Part shown: one piece after another, positions 25,557 through 33,714 of the stretch
Layout of the letters: each line of letters starts with the position of its first letter
How positions within the stretch are numbered: position 1 is the first letter of the stretch
Source: Bradymonadales bacterium
GTDB lineage: Bacteria > Myxococcota_A > UBA9042 > PWKZ01
Direction: 5' to 3'
Assembly: GCA_003559575.1 (NCBI GenBank)
Contig: PWKZ01000244.1
Coordinates: forward strand, 1-33,714
DNA: 33,714 bases
Position numbers and translations under genes: made by a program
The notes under the pieces: model-generated
Database searches by the model: none
What the model was told of the DNA's origin: nothing
The model's input: the letters and a program-made list of their open reading frames with translations, nothing else

Positions 25557-26580
25557 CGTGTCGTCCTCTTCGGTCGTCGTAAAGATCAAAGGTGGCACGC
25601 GCGGCGGCGCGCATCTCTTCACGCAGCGCCGGCGGCGCCAGCACCTCCACATACGGCCCGAACCCCCTCAACCATGCGCGGAGTTGGTTCGTGTCGGCCA
25701 CGGTCGCGACCACGTGCAACCGCCCGTCTTCGAGCGCGGAGGCGCATTGGTCGTCCGACAGCGGCGCCTCCACGATGCTCGGTATGACCTGCGGCGCGAA
25801 ACAGGCCTCCAGCACGATGGCCTCTTCCCCCACCGGAAAGTCGAACGCGCCGCCTTGAATGTATTGGTCTATGTCGAACCCGGAGCGCTCGTGGCGCGGC
25901 TCATCCAGCATCTCGGCCTCGTCGATGCGGTGCAGCGCGAGCTGGATGATATCGTCGTAGTCACGCGCGGTGGCCACGAGATAGGCCACCGTCTCGCGGT
26001 GTACGAGCGCCAGCGGGCTCACATCGAACTCGCGCGCCGTGGTCTCGCCGCGGCGCCGATAGCTGACCCACAGACGCCGCTCGCGCAGGAGCGCCGACTG
26101 GACCGCCTCGTTCACTTCGGCGTCGATCGGGGGCGCCACGCGCGCCAGCCCCGCCGCGATGACCCGCACTTTCGCCGGCCACGAGCCAAGAATGCCACCC
26201 ATCTTCTCGGTGTCGAGTCGGTCGAGGACACCCGTCGCCCGGCGAAAGTACGGCTCCAGGTAAGAGCGCGTGGTGGCGGGCAGCAGGTGCGCCAGGTGTT
26301 CGGCCGCCAGTCGGAACGAGAGCGCGCCGTGGGCGTCCATCCCCGGTAAATCAAACGGATCGGAGTCCCGCAACCAGGACCAGCCGTAGGGCTTCGACCG
26401 GTCGTCGCAAATGAGCGGGAAGAAACTGGAGAGTTTGACGAGATCGCGCTGGATGCTGCGCCGGTCGACGGTGAACCCGCGCTCCTCGAGAATCTCTCCA
26501 AGCCGGCTCACCGCCACCTTGCGCGGCGCGCGGGGGATAAATCGCAGCATGTGCCAGTGACGCAGGATTGTATCGGGCAT
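25549..26580 (-). CDS. WYL-domain transcriptional regulator
   Basis: ORF 25549..26964; ATG at 26580 starts MPDTILRHWHMLRFIPRAPRKVAVSRLGEILEERGFTVDRRSIQRDL (HTH); then 'LWVSYRRRGETTAREFDVSPLALVHRETVAYLVATARDYDDIIQLALHRI' (WYL). Confidence 0.88.
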   Translation of the reverse strand: MPDTILRHWHMLRFIPRAPRKVAVSRLGEILEERGFTVDRRSIQRDLVKLSSFFPLICDDRSKPYGWSWLRDSDPFDLPGMDAHGALSFRLAAEHLAHLLPATTRSYLEPYFRRATGVLDRLDTEKMGGILGSWPAKVRVIAAGLARVAPPIDAEVNEAVQSALLRERRLWVSYRRRGETTAREFDVSPLALVHRETVAYLVATARDYDDIIQLALHRIDEAEMLDEPRHERSGFDIDQYIQGGAFDFPVGEEAIVLEACFAPQVIPSIVEAPLSDDQCASALEDGRLHVVATVADTNQLRAWLRGFGPYVEVLAPPALREEMRAAARATFDLYDDRRGRHDD

Positions 26581-26762
26581 GGCCGAACCTCCGAGATTGC
26601 CGAAGTCGCAGGAGAGATGGCGCCGGAACTTCAAGAGAGCGCCCACCTCCATGGGGCCAGACCACCTGTTTAAAGCGATCCCGAACGGTCCGATTACGAC
26701 GCCGCTCCTGGCGTCCACATCCTTGATGGGCCCGTCACGCTCCGAGGGTCGGCTCCAAGCGC

Positions 26763-26827
26763 GCATTCTTGCAACGCTGCCCCTCAATAGCAACGCGTTT
26801 CGCCATAGAACGAACCGACGATTATGG
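26763..26827 (+). repeat. Dispersed motif family 2, copy B (contains both boxes)
   Basis: Bases 26763-26803 match copy A; 26807-26827 match copy C exactly. Confidence 0.7.
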
Positions 26828-26901
26828 GTTTCGGCCGGCAGCTCTTGAAGCACCGTGATCTCCAGCGCCAATATGGGTGTGAGGACAAGGAAAACGCAGG
26901 A

Positions 26902-26930
26902 TTGACAGCAGTCGGTCCTCATCATAAGTA
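26902..26930 (+). promoter_or_regulatory. Sigma70-like promoter for the symporter
   Basis: TTGACA (26902-26907), 17-bp spacer, TAAGTA (26925-26930), ~80 bp upstream of the GTG at 27012. Confidence 0.55.
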
Positions 26931-27011
26931 TTTTTGTGACAGTCATGCTTCTCCGTGGTCCCATCTCTCACGCGCGGCACGGCTAAGACACACAACGCAA
27001 AGGAACTAAGC

Positions 27012-28652
27012 GTGCATCCAGTCGATCTCACCATCATCATCGTCTATCTCATTGGGATGCTCTCGTTCGGCTTTTGGCTCTTTCGGAAAAACACCGGCGG
27101 TGACGACTACTACGTGGGCGGGCGACATATGGGCCCCGTCCACATCGGACTGTCGGTCGTGGCCACCGACGTCGGTGGAGGGTTCTCGATCGGGCTCGGC
27201 GGGCTCGGGTTCATCATGGGGCTGGCCGGCTCGTGGATGTTGTTCACCGGCCTTGTCGGCGCCTGGCTGGCGGCGGTCTTTCTGATCCCCAAGGTCAAAG
27301 GGAACCCTGCGTTCGCCCGTTTCCTGACTTTCCCGGAGGTCTTCGGCCACTACTTCGGCGCGCGCGTCGCGCTCACCGCCGGGATCATCTCGGCCATCGG
27401 CTACGCCGGGTTCACCAGCGCCCAGATCCTCGCCGGCGCCAAGCTCGCCAACGGGACCTTCGAGAACCTCGACCTCAACACCGCCCTGCTGCTCATGGGG
27501 ATCGTCGCCGTGGTCTACACCGTCCTCGGCGGGCTGAAGGCCGTCATCTACACCGACACCATCCAGTGGGCGATCCTCCTGCTCGGGTTGACCTTCGTCG
27601 GGATCCCATTTGCCTATTTCGCAGTCGGCGGGTGGTCGGCGGTCCAGGAAACCGTCAGGCCGGAGATGCTCTCCGTCTTCAACATCGAGTGGTATCAGCT
27701 CGTCAACTGGGGGGTCACCATCATCCCTATCTGGTTTGTCGGGATGACACTCTACCAGCGCATCTACGCCTGCCACGACGTCCGCACCGCCAAGCGTGCC
27801 TGGTACCTGGCGGGCCTGTTCGAGTACCCGGTGATGGCCTTTATGGGGGTCATCCTCGGTCTGCTCGCCCGGGTGGCGGCCGATCAAGGGATGTTTGCCT
27901 ATCTCGGGTACGTGGACATCGCCGACACCGACCCGGAGACCGGCCTCCCGATGCTGCTGCGCACCGTGCTCCCGGTGGGCTTCATGGGCGTCGTCATGGC
28001 GGCCTACTTCTCAGCGGTGTTGTCGACCGCCGATAGCTGCCTGATGGCCTCCTCGGGCAACGTGGTCTCCGATATCATCGGGTACTTCAAGAAGCTCACC
28101 CCCGAAAGCAAGTACTTCATCCGGCTCTCGCAGCTCACGACTCTCATAATCGGAATAGCCGCCCTGGTGCTCGCGAGCACGATGGAGAACGTCCTTGACC
28201 TCATGCTCCACTCATACGCCTTCATGGTCTCAGGGCTCTTCATCCCGATAATCGGGGCGCTCTATTGGCGACGCGCCGCCCCCGCCGGTGCCCTGTCGGC
28301 CATGATAGCCGGCGGTGGCACGACCATGTTCCTGCAGCTCCACCAGTGGGGCGTGACGAGGGACATGGCCCAGGAGGTTTTGGTCGAAAAGGGGCGCTCG
28401 ATAGCCCACTTGGTCCCCGCGCTCGCCGACAATGAGTGGACCTCGCTCTCCCAATTCAAACTCTATCAGCACCTCAACGAAGTCACCGAAGGGATCCGCA
28501 TCTTCGACATCTCGTGGCTCAACACCCGCCTGGCCGTTCCCCTCGATCTCGATCCCAACATCTACGGTATCACCGTCTCGTTGCTGTTTTTCGTCGGCTT
28601 GTCACTCGCCTTCCCCAAAAACCGCGAGTCACTCACGGCCCCCAAAAACTGA
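27012..28652 (+). CDS. Sodium:solute symporter (SSS/SLC5 family)
   Basis: GTG at 27012 with AAAGGA RBS; ~13 TM segments; 'DDYYVGGRHMGPVHIGLSVVATDVGGGFSIG', 'AAYFSAVLSTADSCLMASSGNVVSDI'. Confidence 0.92.
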   Translation: MHPVDLTIIIVYLIGMLSFGFWLFRKNTGGDDYYVGGRHMGPVHIGLSVVATDVGGGFSIGLGGLGFIMGLAGSWMLFTGLVGAWLAAVFLIPKVKGNPAFARFLTFPEVFGHYFGARVALTAGIISAIGYAGFTSAQILAGAKLANGTFENLDLNTALLLMGIVAVVYTVLGGLKAVIYTDTIQWAILLLGLTFVGIPFAYFAVGGWSAVQETVRPEMLSVFNIEWYQLVNWGVTIIPIWFVGMTLYQRIYACHDVRTAKRAWYLAGLFEYPVMAFMGVILGLLARVAADQGMFAYLGYVDIADTDPETGLPMLLRTVLPVGFMGVVMAAYFSAVLSTADSCLMASSGNVVSDIIGYFKKLTPESKYFIRLSQLTTLIIGIAALVLASTMENVLDLMLHSYAFMVSGLFIPIIGALYWRRAAPAGALSAMIAGGGTTMFLQLHQWGVTRDMAQEVLVEKGRSIAHLVPALADNEWTSLSQFKLYQHLNEVTEGIRIFDISWLNTRLAVPLDLDPNIYGITVSLLFFVGLSLAFPKNRESLTAPKN

Positions 28653-29632
28653 AAACTTGTGAGTTCATCCTCGACTACGCGCTCGCAGAGCGCGACCAAA
28701 GCCTCCTCCACGGCCGGAGTCGTCCGGGTGCGCGAGAGCGGGATGTGCTCGCGCCGCGCCCGCCTATCAAAATAAAAGCGCCCCCCGGCATCGGCCGCCT
28801 CCTCCGCCGCCACCAACCAGACCGCAGTGTCGGCGCCCTGGGCCGGGTCGCGCAACAGGGGACGCAGGAGACGGTGAAACCGTGGCAACGCGCGCTTGAC
28901 CCCACCAGTCTTGGCCCACCCGGGGTGCATCGCGGCCACCACGACACCAAGGGGCGCGAGGCGCTTGGAGAGATGTCGCGCGAGCACGACCTGAGCCCGC
29001 TTGGCCTGTGCGTAAGCACGCATTCCGTCGTACGGGGAGGGGCCGTGCTCCAAGGCCGCCGGATCGAGTTTGGCGGTGTACATGCCACCCGAGGAGACGA
29101 ACACCACCCTTGACGGACGGGCGCGCTCCAGCGCCGGGGCGAGCGCGCGGGTGAGCAAGAACGGCCCGGCGACATGGGTCGCGAAAGTGCGCTCGTGCCC
29201 CTCGGAGGTCTCCTCCCGCGCGTGCAACAGCACCCCGGCGTTGTGTATAAGCCCATGCAGTCCGCCGGGGAGGAGCGACCCGAGTTCCTCGGCGAGCGCG
29301 CGAACGGAGCCAAGCTCCGCCATGTCGGCCAGGTGCAGATGGAGATTGTCGTTGCCCGTCTCTCGGGCGAGCGCGGCGCGCGCCTCTTCGCCCCGCCCGC
29401 GATCGCGGCAAACCATATGGACAGCTCCCCCGCGTTGCAAAAGAGCGCTGCACATGGCCCGCCCCAGCCCCGCGTTGGCGCCGGTGACGACGAACGCGCG
29501 GCCGCTGAGGTCGACCGAGAGAGCGGGATCACTCCACGACCTCCGCCGCGCGCGATAACCGGGCGCACCAAAACCGGGGACCACGAGAAAATCCAGCGTC
29601 CCTGCCAACAAACGCCACATTTGCTTGCCCAT
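28562..29632 (-). CDS. Short-chain dehydrogenase/reductase (retinol dehydrogenase-like)
   Basis: ATG at 29632; 'GRAFVVTGANAGLGRAMCSALLQRGG', 'GLIHNAGVL', 'RVVFVSSGGM', 'YAQAKRAQV'. Confidence 0.88.
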   Translation of the reverse strand: MGKQMWRLLAGTLDFLVVPGFGAPGYRARRRSWSDPALSVDLSGRAFVVTGANAGLGRAMCSALLQRGGAVHMVCRDRGRGEEARAALARETGNDNLHLHLADMAELGSVRALAEELGSLLPGGLHGLIHNAGVLLHAREETSEGHERTFATHVAGPFLLTRALAPALERARPSRVVFVSSGGMYTAKLDPAALEHGPSPYDGMRAYAQAKRAQVVLARHLSKRLAPLGVVVAAMHPGWAKTGGVKRALPRFHRLLRPLLRDPAQGADTAVWLVAAEEAADAGGRFYFDRRARREHIPLSRTRTTPAVEEALVALCERVVEDELTSFQFLGAVSDSRFLGKASDKPTKNSNETVIP

Positions 29633-29757
29633 CACTTTACCTTTAATCAACCAATCACTTGTCTTGAATACACAACCGCAAATCCACCCTGCTGGTGTCA
29701 CGATGATGCCACTCATGGTGCCACAAAAACCAGCGCTTGTACCCGATTGCGGGGGTC

Positions 29758-29795
29758 CCTCAATCCTCCACCGCGTCCGGGATAGGGGAGTGAGG
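29758..29795 (-). repeat. Partial/degenerate third copy of the window-end repeat
   Basis: cctcaatcctccaccgcgtcc (21 bp) and ggggagtgagg (11 bp) are identical to 33594-33634 in the same order; the middle is diverged. Confidence 0.75.
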
Positions 29796-29894
29796 GCTGG
29801 GGAGGGGGCGGTAGTCAAGCGCGCTCTGTTGGTCTACTCTTGCTTCGACGTGCGCCCGTTCTACGACTTGCCCGTGGGCGACTGAGGAGAAGCA

Positions 29895-32105
29895 ATGTCC
29901 ACTTGCCAACACTGCGGTCGTGAACACGACGCCAACGCCGAATCCTGCCCTGATTGCGCGGCGCGCGACGAAACCACGCGAGAGAACACACCCTCCCCCC
30001 CGACGCCCGAGCCAAACACTGAGAAGGAAGACGGCGCGGATCAGGAAGACGGCGTGGTGGACCCGGCCCACCCGCTGCCGGCGCTCCCGCCCTACCCGTT
30101 CGAGGCCGCCGCGCTCAAGCCCACACCAAAGCCACCAACCAGCCTTTTGCGCGCGATTTACTACGGGCTGAGGACCCTTGGGTTGCGCTCCAGGCACGCC
30201 CGCTGCCTCAACACCGTCAAGCTCCGACGCGAGGCTCTCGCCCGCTCCCTCGAGAGTCTTTTGGTCGAGATCGGGCGCACCGCTTGGAAAGACAGGATCT
30301 CCACTCCCGCTCTCGACGTCCACCGCGACGCCATCGAAGGCGCACAGCGCAAGAGGGCCGATCTGAAAGACCAAGTGGCGACCCTCGAGGAGGAATTCGA
30401 GCACGAACGTCAACGAGCGCGAGAGCAAATCGCCGCCCACGAACACAACATCGACGGCCTCGAGCGCCAACACAAGGAGCGCGATCACGTCTACCAACAA
30501 GTGGCGCGCGACCTTCGCGAAGCACAAACGGTGTTGCGCGAAGTGCAAAAAGAGGTGGCCGCGGCGCAAAAGAAACGCGACCGCCTCCAGGCGCTGCCGA
30601 CGGAAAAGCACACAGGCGAGACCGAACAGCAAGTGCACGAGATCGAGCGCGAGATAGACGAGATCCAGTCCGGCATCCCGCAGCTCGAGACGAGGGTGGT
30701 CAGCCTCACCAAAACGAGCGAGGAGCGCAAAGCCGAGGTCATGGCCTTGCGCGCCGAGCTTCGCGAGGAGCGCGCGACACTCACCAAGCTCCAACGCAAA
30801 ATGGACAAACGGGAGCGTGATGTCGAGACGCAGCAGAGCACGCTCCTCGGAGAGCAGCAGGGGACCGAATCGGCCATGCGAGGTCCATTCATGGAGGCCG
30901 GCCGAGAGCTGACGCGGGCGCGCGCCGAGCCATCGTTGCGGGGCCACTTCGCCGCTTTCGAGGAGCACGCCGCGGCGCTGGCCGCTGAAGAGACCGCGAC
31001 CCACGCCTTCAACACCGCCTTCGCCACGTTCGACCGCCAGGGGGCCCGCCGCGGCCGACTCCTGGCGTCCATGATTTTGCTCACGATCATGCTGGTGGTC
31101 GCCTCCGCGATGTTCATCTCGAGAGCTTGTGGTCAGAGCTCGCCCGGCGTGCGACGCGCCCTCTCCACGGCGCTGCCCCACGACTTGAGCGCGGTGTTGG
31201 CTCTCAATGTCGCCGAGGCACGCCGGGCACCTCTACTTCGCCCGTTTATCGCCGATATCGACACCGTGATCGCCGCCCACGATCACTACCCTCCAGTCCT
31301 CGCCACCGCGAGCGAGAAACCGAGCGGCTTTCACACCTTGGCGGTCGGCGCCCGGATTCTCGGGAGCGGAGTACCCGCTCTGCTGGTGACCATCGGCGGT
31401 ACATTCGATCAAGAGCAGGTGATCGCCACTTTGCGTTCCGAGGAGAGTGAGGAGCGCGTCACCGACACCGGCGCGCGACGCTTTATCGCGCGCGAGCGAG
31501 AGGTTCTGGTCGCTCACGAGCTAATCCTTTTCGCCACCGGTAAAGGTGCTGCGATCCTCAGCGATTCGCCCCTCTCGAGAGCCGAAGGTACCCGGAGCGC
31601 AGCCGAGAACACCGCTCTCAGGCGCACACTGCGGCTGGTGGACGCCACAGCGACGGCGTGGGCAGTGATGCTCATCGACCCCGAGTCGCTCGCCCTCGTG
31701 CGCGCCTTGCGGCCAGTGGCCGACTGGCCGCTTGCGGCGGGCGACCAGCTAGCGATCTCGCTCGATGTGTCCTCGGGAATCACTCTAAGCGTCGCCGCGC
31801 GCCTGACACAGGCCGAGCGCGCGACACAGCTCGGGGCCCAGCTACGCGCCGGACTTCGGGGGCTCAAGACCGGCCTCGGAGCGCTCCCCTCGACCTCGCC
31901 CCGGCTCGCGACGCTGGCCCAAGAGCTTGCCGCGCTCATCGACCACGCGACTTTGACAACCGACAGAGAGACAGTTCGATTGCTGATCGAGGTGCCTCGA
32001 AAGACCGTCCGGAGCGCAACCAAGCTCCTAGATGCTCAACTACGACAATGGATCACCGAGACACTCCGCGAATTTGACCGTGTTGGGCACACTTACCCCC
32101 GGTAA
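29895..32105 (+). CDS. Zinc-ribbon / long coiled-coil / TM protein with C-terminal extracytoplasmic domain
   Basis: 'CQHCGREHDANAESCPDCA'; heptad-rich ~aa 110-330; TM 'LLASMILLTIMLVVASAMFIS'; C-terminal ~320-aa domain. Confidence 0.8.
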   Translation: MSTCQHCGREHDANAESCPDCAARDETTRENTPSPPTPEPNTEKEDGADQEDGVVDPAHPLPALPPYPFEAAALKPTPKPPTSLLRAIYYGLRTLGLRSRHARCLNTVKLRREALARSLESLLVEIGRTAWKDRISTPALDVHRDAIEGAQRKRADLKDQVATLEEEFEHERQRAREQIAAHEHNIDGLERQHKERDHVYQQVARDLREAQTVLREVQKEVAAAQKKRDRLQALPTEKHTGETEQQVHEIEREIDEIQSGIPQLETRVVSLTKTSEERKAEVMALRAELREERATLTKLQRKMDKRERDVETQQSTLLGEQQGTESAMRGPFMEAGRELTRARAEPSLRGHFAAFEEHAAALAAEETATHAFNTAFATFDRQGARRGRLLASMILLTIMLVVASAMFISRACGQSSPGVRRALSTALPHDLSAVLALNVAEARRAPLLRPFIADIDTVIAAHDHYPPVLATASEKPSGFHTLAVGARILGSGVPALLVTIGGTFDQEQVIATLRSEESEERVTDTGARRFIAREREVLVAHELILFATGKGAAILSDSPLSRAEGTRSAAENTALRRTLRLVDATATAWAVMLIDPESLALVRALRPVADWPLAAGDQLAISLDVSSGITLSVAARLTQAERATQLGAQLRAGLRGLKTGLGALPSTSPRLATLAQELAALIDHATLTTDRETVRLLIEVPRKTVRSATKLLDAQLRQWITETLREFDRVGHTYPR

Positions 32106-32270
32106 AAGTCATCGATCTTCACACGATTTCAACGAGATTGAAGGGTTTTTGCCTTGCGCCGGTGAACGACGATATGGTAGACAACCAAACTCGTCGGGCG
32201 AACCCCGGCAAACGAGCCTGAGTCGCTTGCACCCGGTGCGAGCGATCGGCGCTGGAGAGGCGGCAGTCCA

Positions 32271-32438
32271 ATGGAGTTGGTAATTATCGCATTATTGATG
32301 CTCTTGGGCGCTTTGCTGGCCATAGGCCTGTCCATGCTGGGACTCCAGTTGATCTTCTCATTCGTCTCCCCTCCCCCCGCCACGCCCCAGCAGGTAGTTC
32401 GCGGCGCCGAGATCGCCGGCAGGGCCATGCACAGATGA
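32271..32438 (+). CDS. Small membrane protein, 55 aa (not in the supplied ORF track)
   Basis: MELVIIALLMLLGALLAIGLSMLGLQLIFSFVSPPPATPQQVVRGAEIAGRAMHR; GGAGAGG upstream; ATGA overlap with the next ORF. Confidence 0.55.
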   Translation: MELVIIALLMLLGALLAIGLSMLGLQLIFSFVSPPPATPQQVVRGAEIAGRAMHR

Positions 32439-32812
32439 TCTTCGCGGTCCGCATGGCCGTTCTCTTCTCTTTCGTGGCGCTACTCAGCTGCTCAGACCCC
32501 CCTCCCTCCGGCTGCCCGGAAATCTGCCTTTGCACCACCGACGGCTGCCCCGATCAAGTCTGCGGCTTTGAGTTTTCCTTGGGGCAAAATTGTGCCGAGC
32601 TGGAGCCCAGGGTTGAGCTTTTCGTCGCCGGCTGTCTCGAGACGCGCGATCTGACCACCGCCGCTCCTCTCGTGGCGTGCGGCACCCTGGCTGTCGGCGA
32701 GACCGGCAAACTAACGGCGCGTGGCCATGACTTCCAGTGGGGCCCCGTGGAGCAAAGCTGTCCCAGCCCGGGCGGCTTGTTTCCCGTCACTCTCGATTGC
32801 GAACCTCTCTAA
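32435..32812 (+). CDS. Small Cys-rich lipoprotein
   Basis: Lipobox-like VALLSC; 'SGCPEICLCTTDGCPDQVCGFEFSLGQNC'. Confidence 0.7.
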   Translation: MIFAVRMAVLFSFVALLSCSDPPPSGCPEICLCTTDGCPDQVCGFEFSLGQNCAELEPRVELFVAGCLETRDLTTAAPLVACGTLAVGETGKLTARGHDFQWGPVEQSCPSPGGLFPVTLDCEPL

Positions 32813-32888
32813 ATAATCTGTTATTCTTGAGTTCGCCGCGGACCACCCTCGCGAGCGACGCGCAAAGGTCGCGCGCCCGAGGAGGCTC

Positions 32889-33482
32889 ATGGAGGTTCAT
32901 ATGTTTCAAGCCCGTCGTTTAGGATTACCGCTCTTCTTCGTTCTTTCGAGTCTGGCCGGCAGCCTTGCCGGCGGCTGCGGCCCGCTGCCCGGCGACGCAC
33001 CCGGCGACCGCGCCGTGCGCGTGCCCGAGGTGGTCATGGTTCGCACCGACCACCCGGGCTACTCCTACCTCATCGACACTCGCCGCCACCTTTGTTTCAT
33101 CGCCGACCGCTACAGCGGGCGGCTGACCCGCCTGGACTGCGAAGACCTCCCGGAGGCCGTCGATCTCCTCGGCCTCGACACCTGGTATGACGACGACTCT
33201 CCGGTCTCGGATCCGGCGCGCACCCCAGAGGAGCCCAGCGAGGACCCGATCGCGCCCCCCGACTACCAGGAGATTGAGGCATTCAAGAGAGCCTATGTGG
33301 CGATCTTCTGTGCCCAGAAGACCGCCTCGCGCGACAAGGACTCGGCCCCTCCGTCCGAGACCGAGTTAGTGGAGGCGGAAGGGCTCGCGCTTGATCGCTA
33401 CCATGAAATCCGCCGGGTGTTGTCACGCGACGCCGAACAGTGGCGCGCGCTGAGTGAGAGATCCGTGAAGTCCTGCCCTTGA
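32889..33482 (+). CDS. Predicted lipoprotein
   Basis: Signal peptide and lipobox-like 'LAGSLAGGC'; acidic Pro-rich linker; stop at 33482. Confidence 0.7.
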   Translation: MEVHMFQARRLGLPLFFVLSSLAGSLAGGCGPLPGDAPGDRAVRVPEVVMVRTDHPGYSYLIDTRRHLCFIADRYSGRLTRLDCEDLPEAVDLLGLDTWYDDDSPVSDPARTPEEPSEDPIAPPDYQEIEAFKRAYVAIFCAQKTASRDKDSAPPSETELVEAEGLALDRYHEIRRVLSRDAEQWRALSERSVKSCP

Positions 33483-33593
33483 CACCGCGGACGGCTCCAA
33501 CCCGAGCACTGGGGACGTGGAAACAAGTTTACGTTACGAGCGAGCGAGTCGATCGGTGAAGCTGACGCCGTCGCGAACAAGCGGATGCCGGTG

Positions 33594-33714
33594 CCTCAAT
33601 CCTCCACCGCGTCCGTGGACCGAGGGGAGTGAGGCGGGTGCAAGTGCAAGGAAACAAGCCGAATTAGGCGGAGGCGTAGCAGAGCTACGTCGAGCACTAA
33701 TTCGGCGCAGGTGA
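33594..33714 (-). repeat. Dispersed structured intergenic repeat, copy 2 (inverted relative to copy 1)
   Basis: 33594-33660 is the exact reverse complement of 54-120; hairpin CCGAATTAG (33659-33667) / CTAATTCGG (33697-33705), inner CGTAGC/GCTACG (33675-33680/33684-33689). Confidence 0.93.

Noticed and set aside
27006-27887. 293-aa minus-strand ORF opposite the symporter
   Set aside because: Asp/Gly/Pro-rich antisense frame of a TM protein.
29760-31181. 473-aa minus-strand ORF opposite the coiled-coil gene
   Set aside because: Leu/Val/Arg-rich antisense of a Glu/Lys/Gln-rich coiled coil; no RBS or motif.
33552-33569. TCGGTGAAGCTGACGCCG resembling 12978-12995
   Set aside because: Only a single GTGAAG half-site, and an 18-mer match with one mismatch is compatible with chance over this window.
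33517-33714. ORF across the right-end repeat, sharing 'LNPPPRPWTEGSEAGASARKQA' with ORF 6..218
   Set aside because: The shared peptide is explained by the DNA repeat itself; structure covariation suggests selection on the fold, not on coding.
1-33714. 33-kb composite transposon bounded by the inverted repeats
   Set aside because: No transposase or integrase inside and no visible target duplication; a contig ending at repeats is simpler.
1-33714. CRISPR arrays, tRNA or rRNA genes
   Set aside because: No regularly spaced short repeats or recognisable RNA gene signatures seen; a tRNAscan/Infernal run would be decisive.

Overview
A 33.7 kb, high-GC bacterial segment. The lipoprotein-rich content, Cys-rich repeat proteins and a MYXO-CTERM-like tail suggest a Myxococcota/Bradymonadota-type deltaproteobacterial lineage (inference only). 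It encodes about 21 protein genes; I saw no rRNA, tRNA or CRISPR array. Main blocks: (i) a TIGR03790-like secreted protein and a purple-acid-phosphatase-like lipoprotein; (ii) a minus-strand operon of a two-Big_5 lipoprotein, an outer-membrane beta-barrel and a giant (~2.67k aa) Big_5/Ig-like repeat lipoprotein; (iii) a tightly coupled minus-strand operon: Cys-rich triple-repeat lipoprotein - PqqD-like RRE protein - CarB-like ATP-grasp ligase - type III PLP decarboxylase - urea-transporter/M23-peptidase fusion - TPR/beta-barrel protein - TPR protein, preceded by an OmpR-type two-component system; (iv) a WYL regulator coupled to an unknown lipoprotein, an SSS-family sodium:solute symporter, an SDR oxidoreductase, a zinc-ribbon/coiled-coil/TM protein and several small lipoproteins. 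The best candidates for undescribed biology are the PqqD/ATP-grasp/PLP/UT-M23 operon, with matching tandem direct-repeat sites upstream of it and of the Big_5 operon, and a dispersed structured repeat. Two copies of that repeat sit at the window ends in inverted orientation. They share a 67-bp identical block and a neighbouring hairpin whose arms covary.
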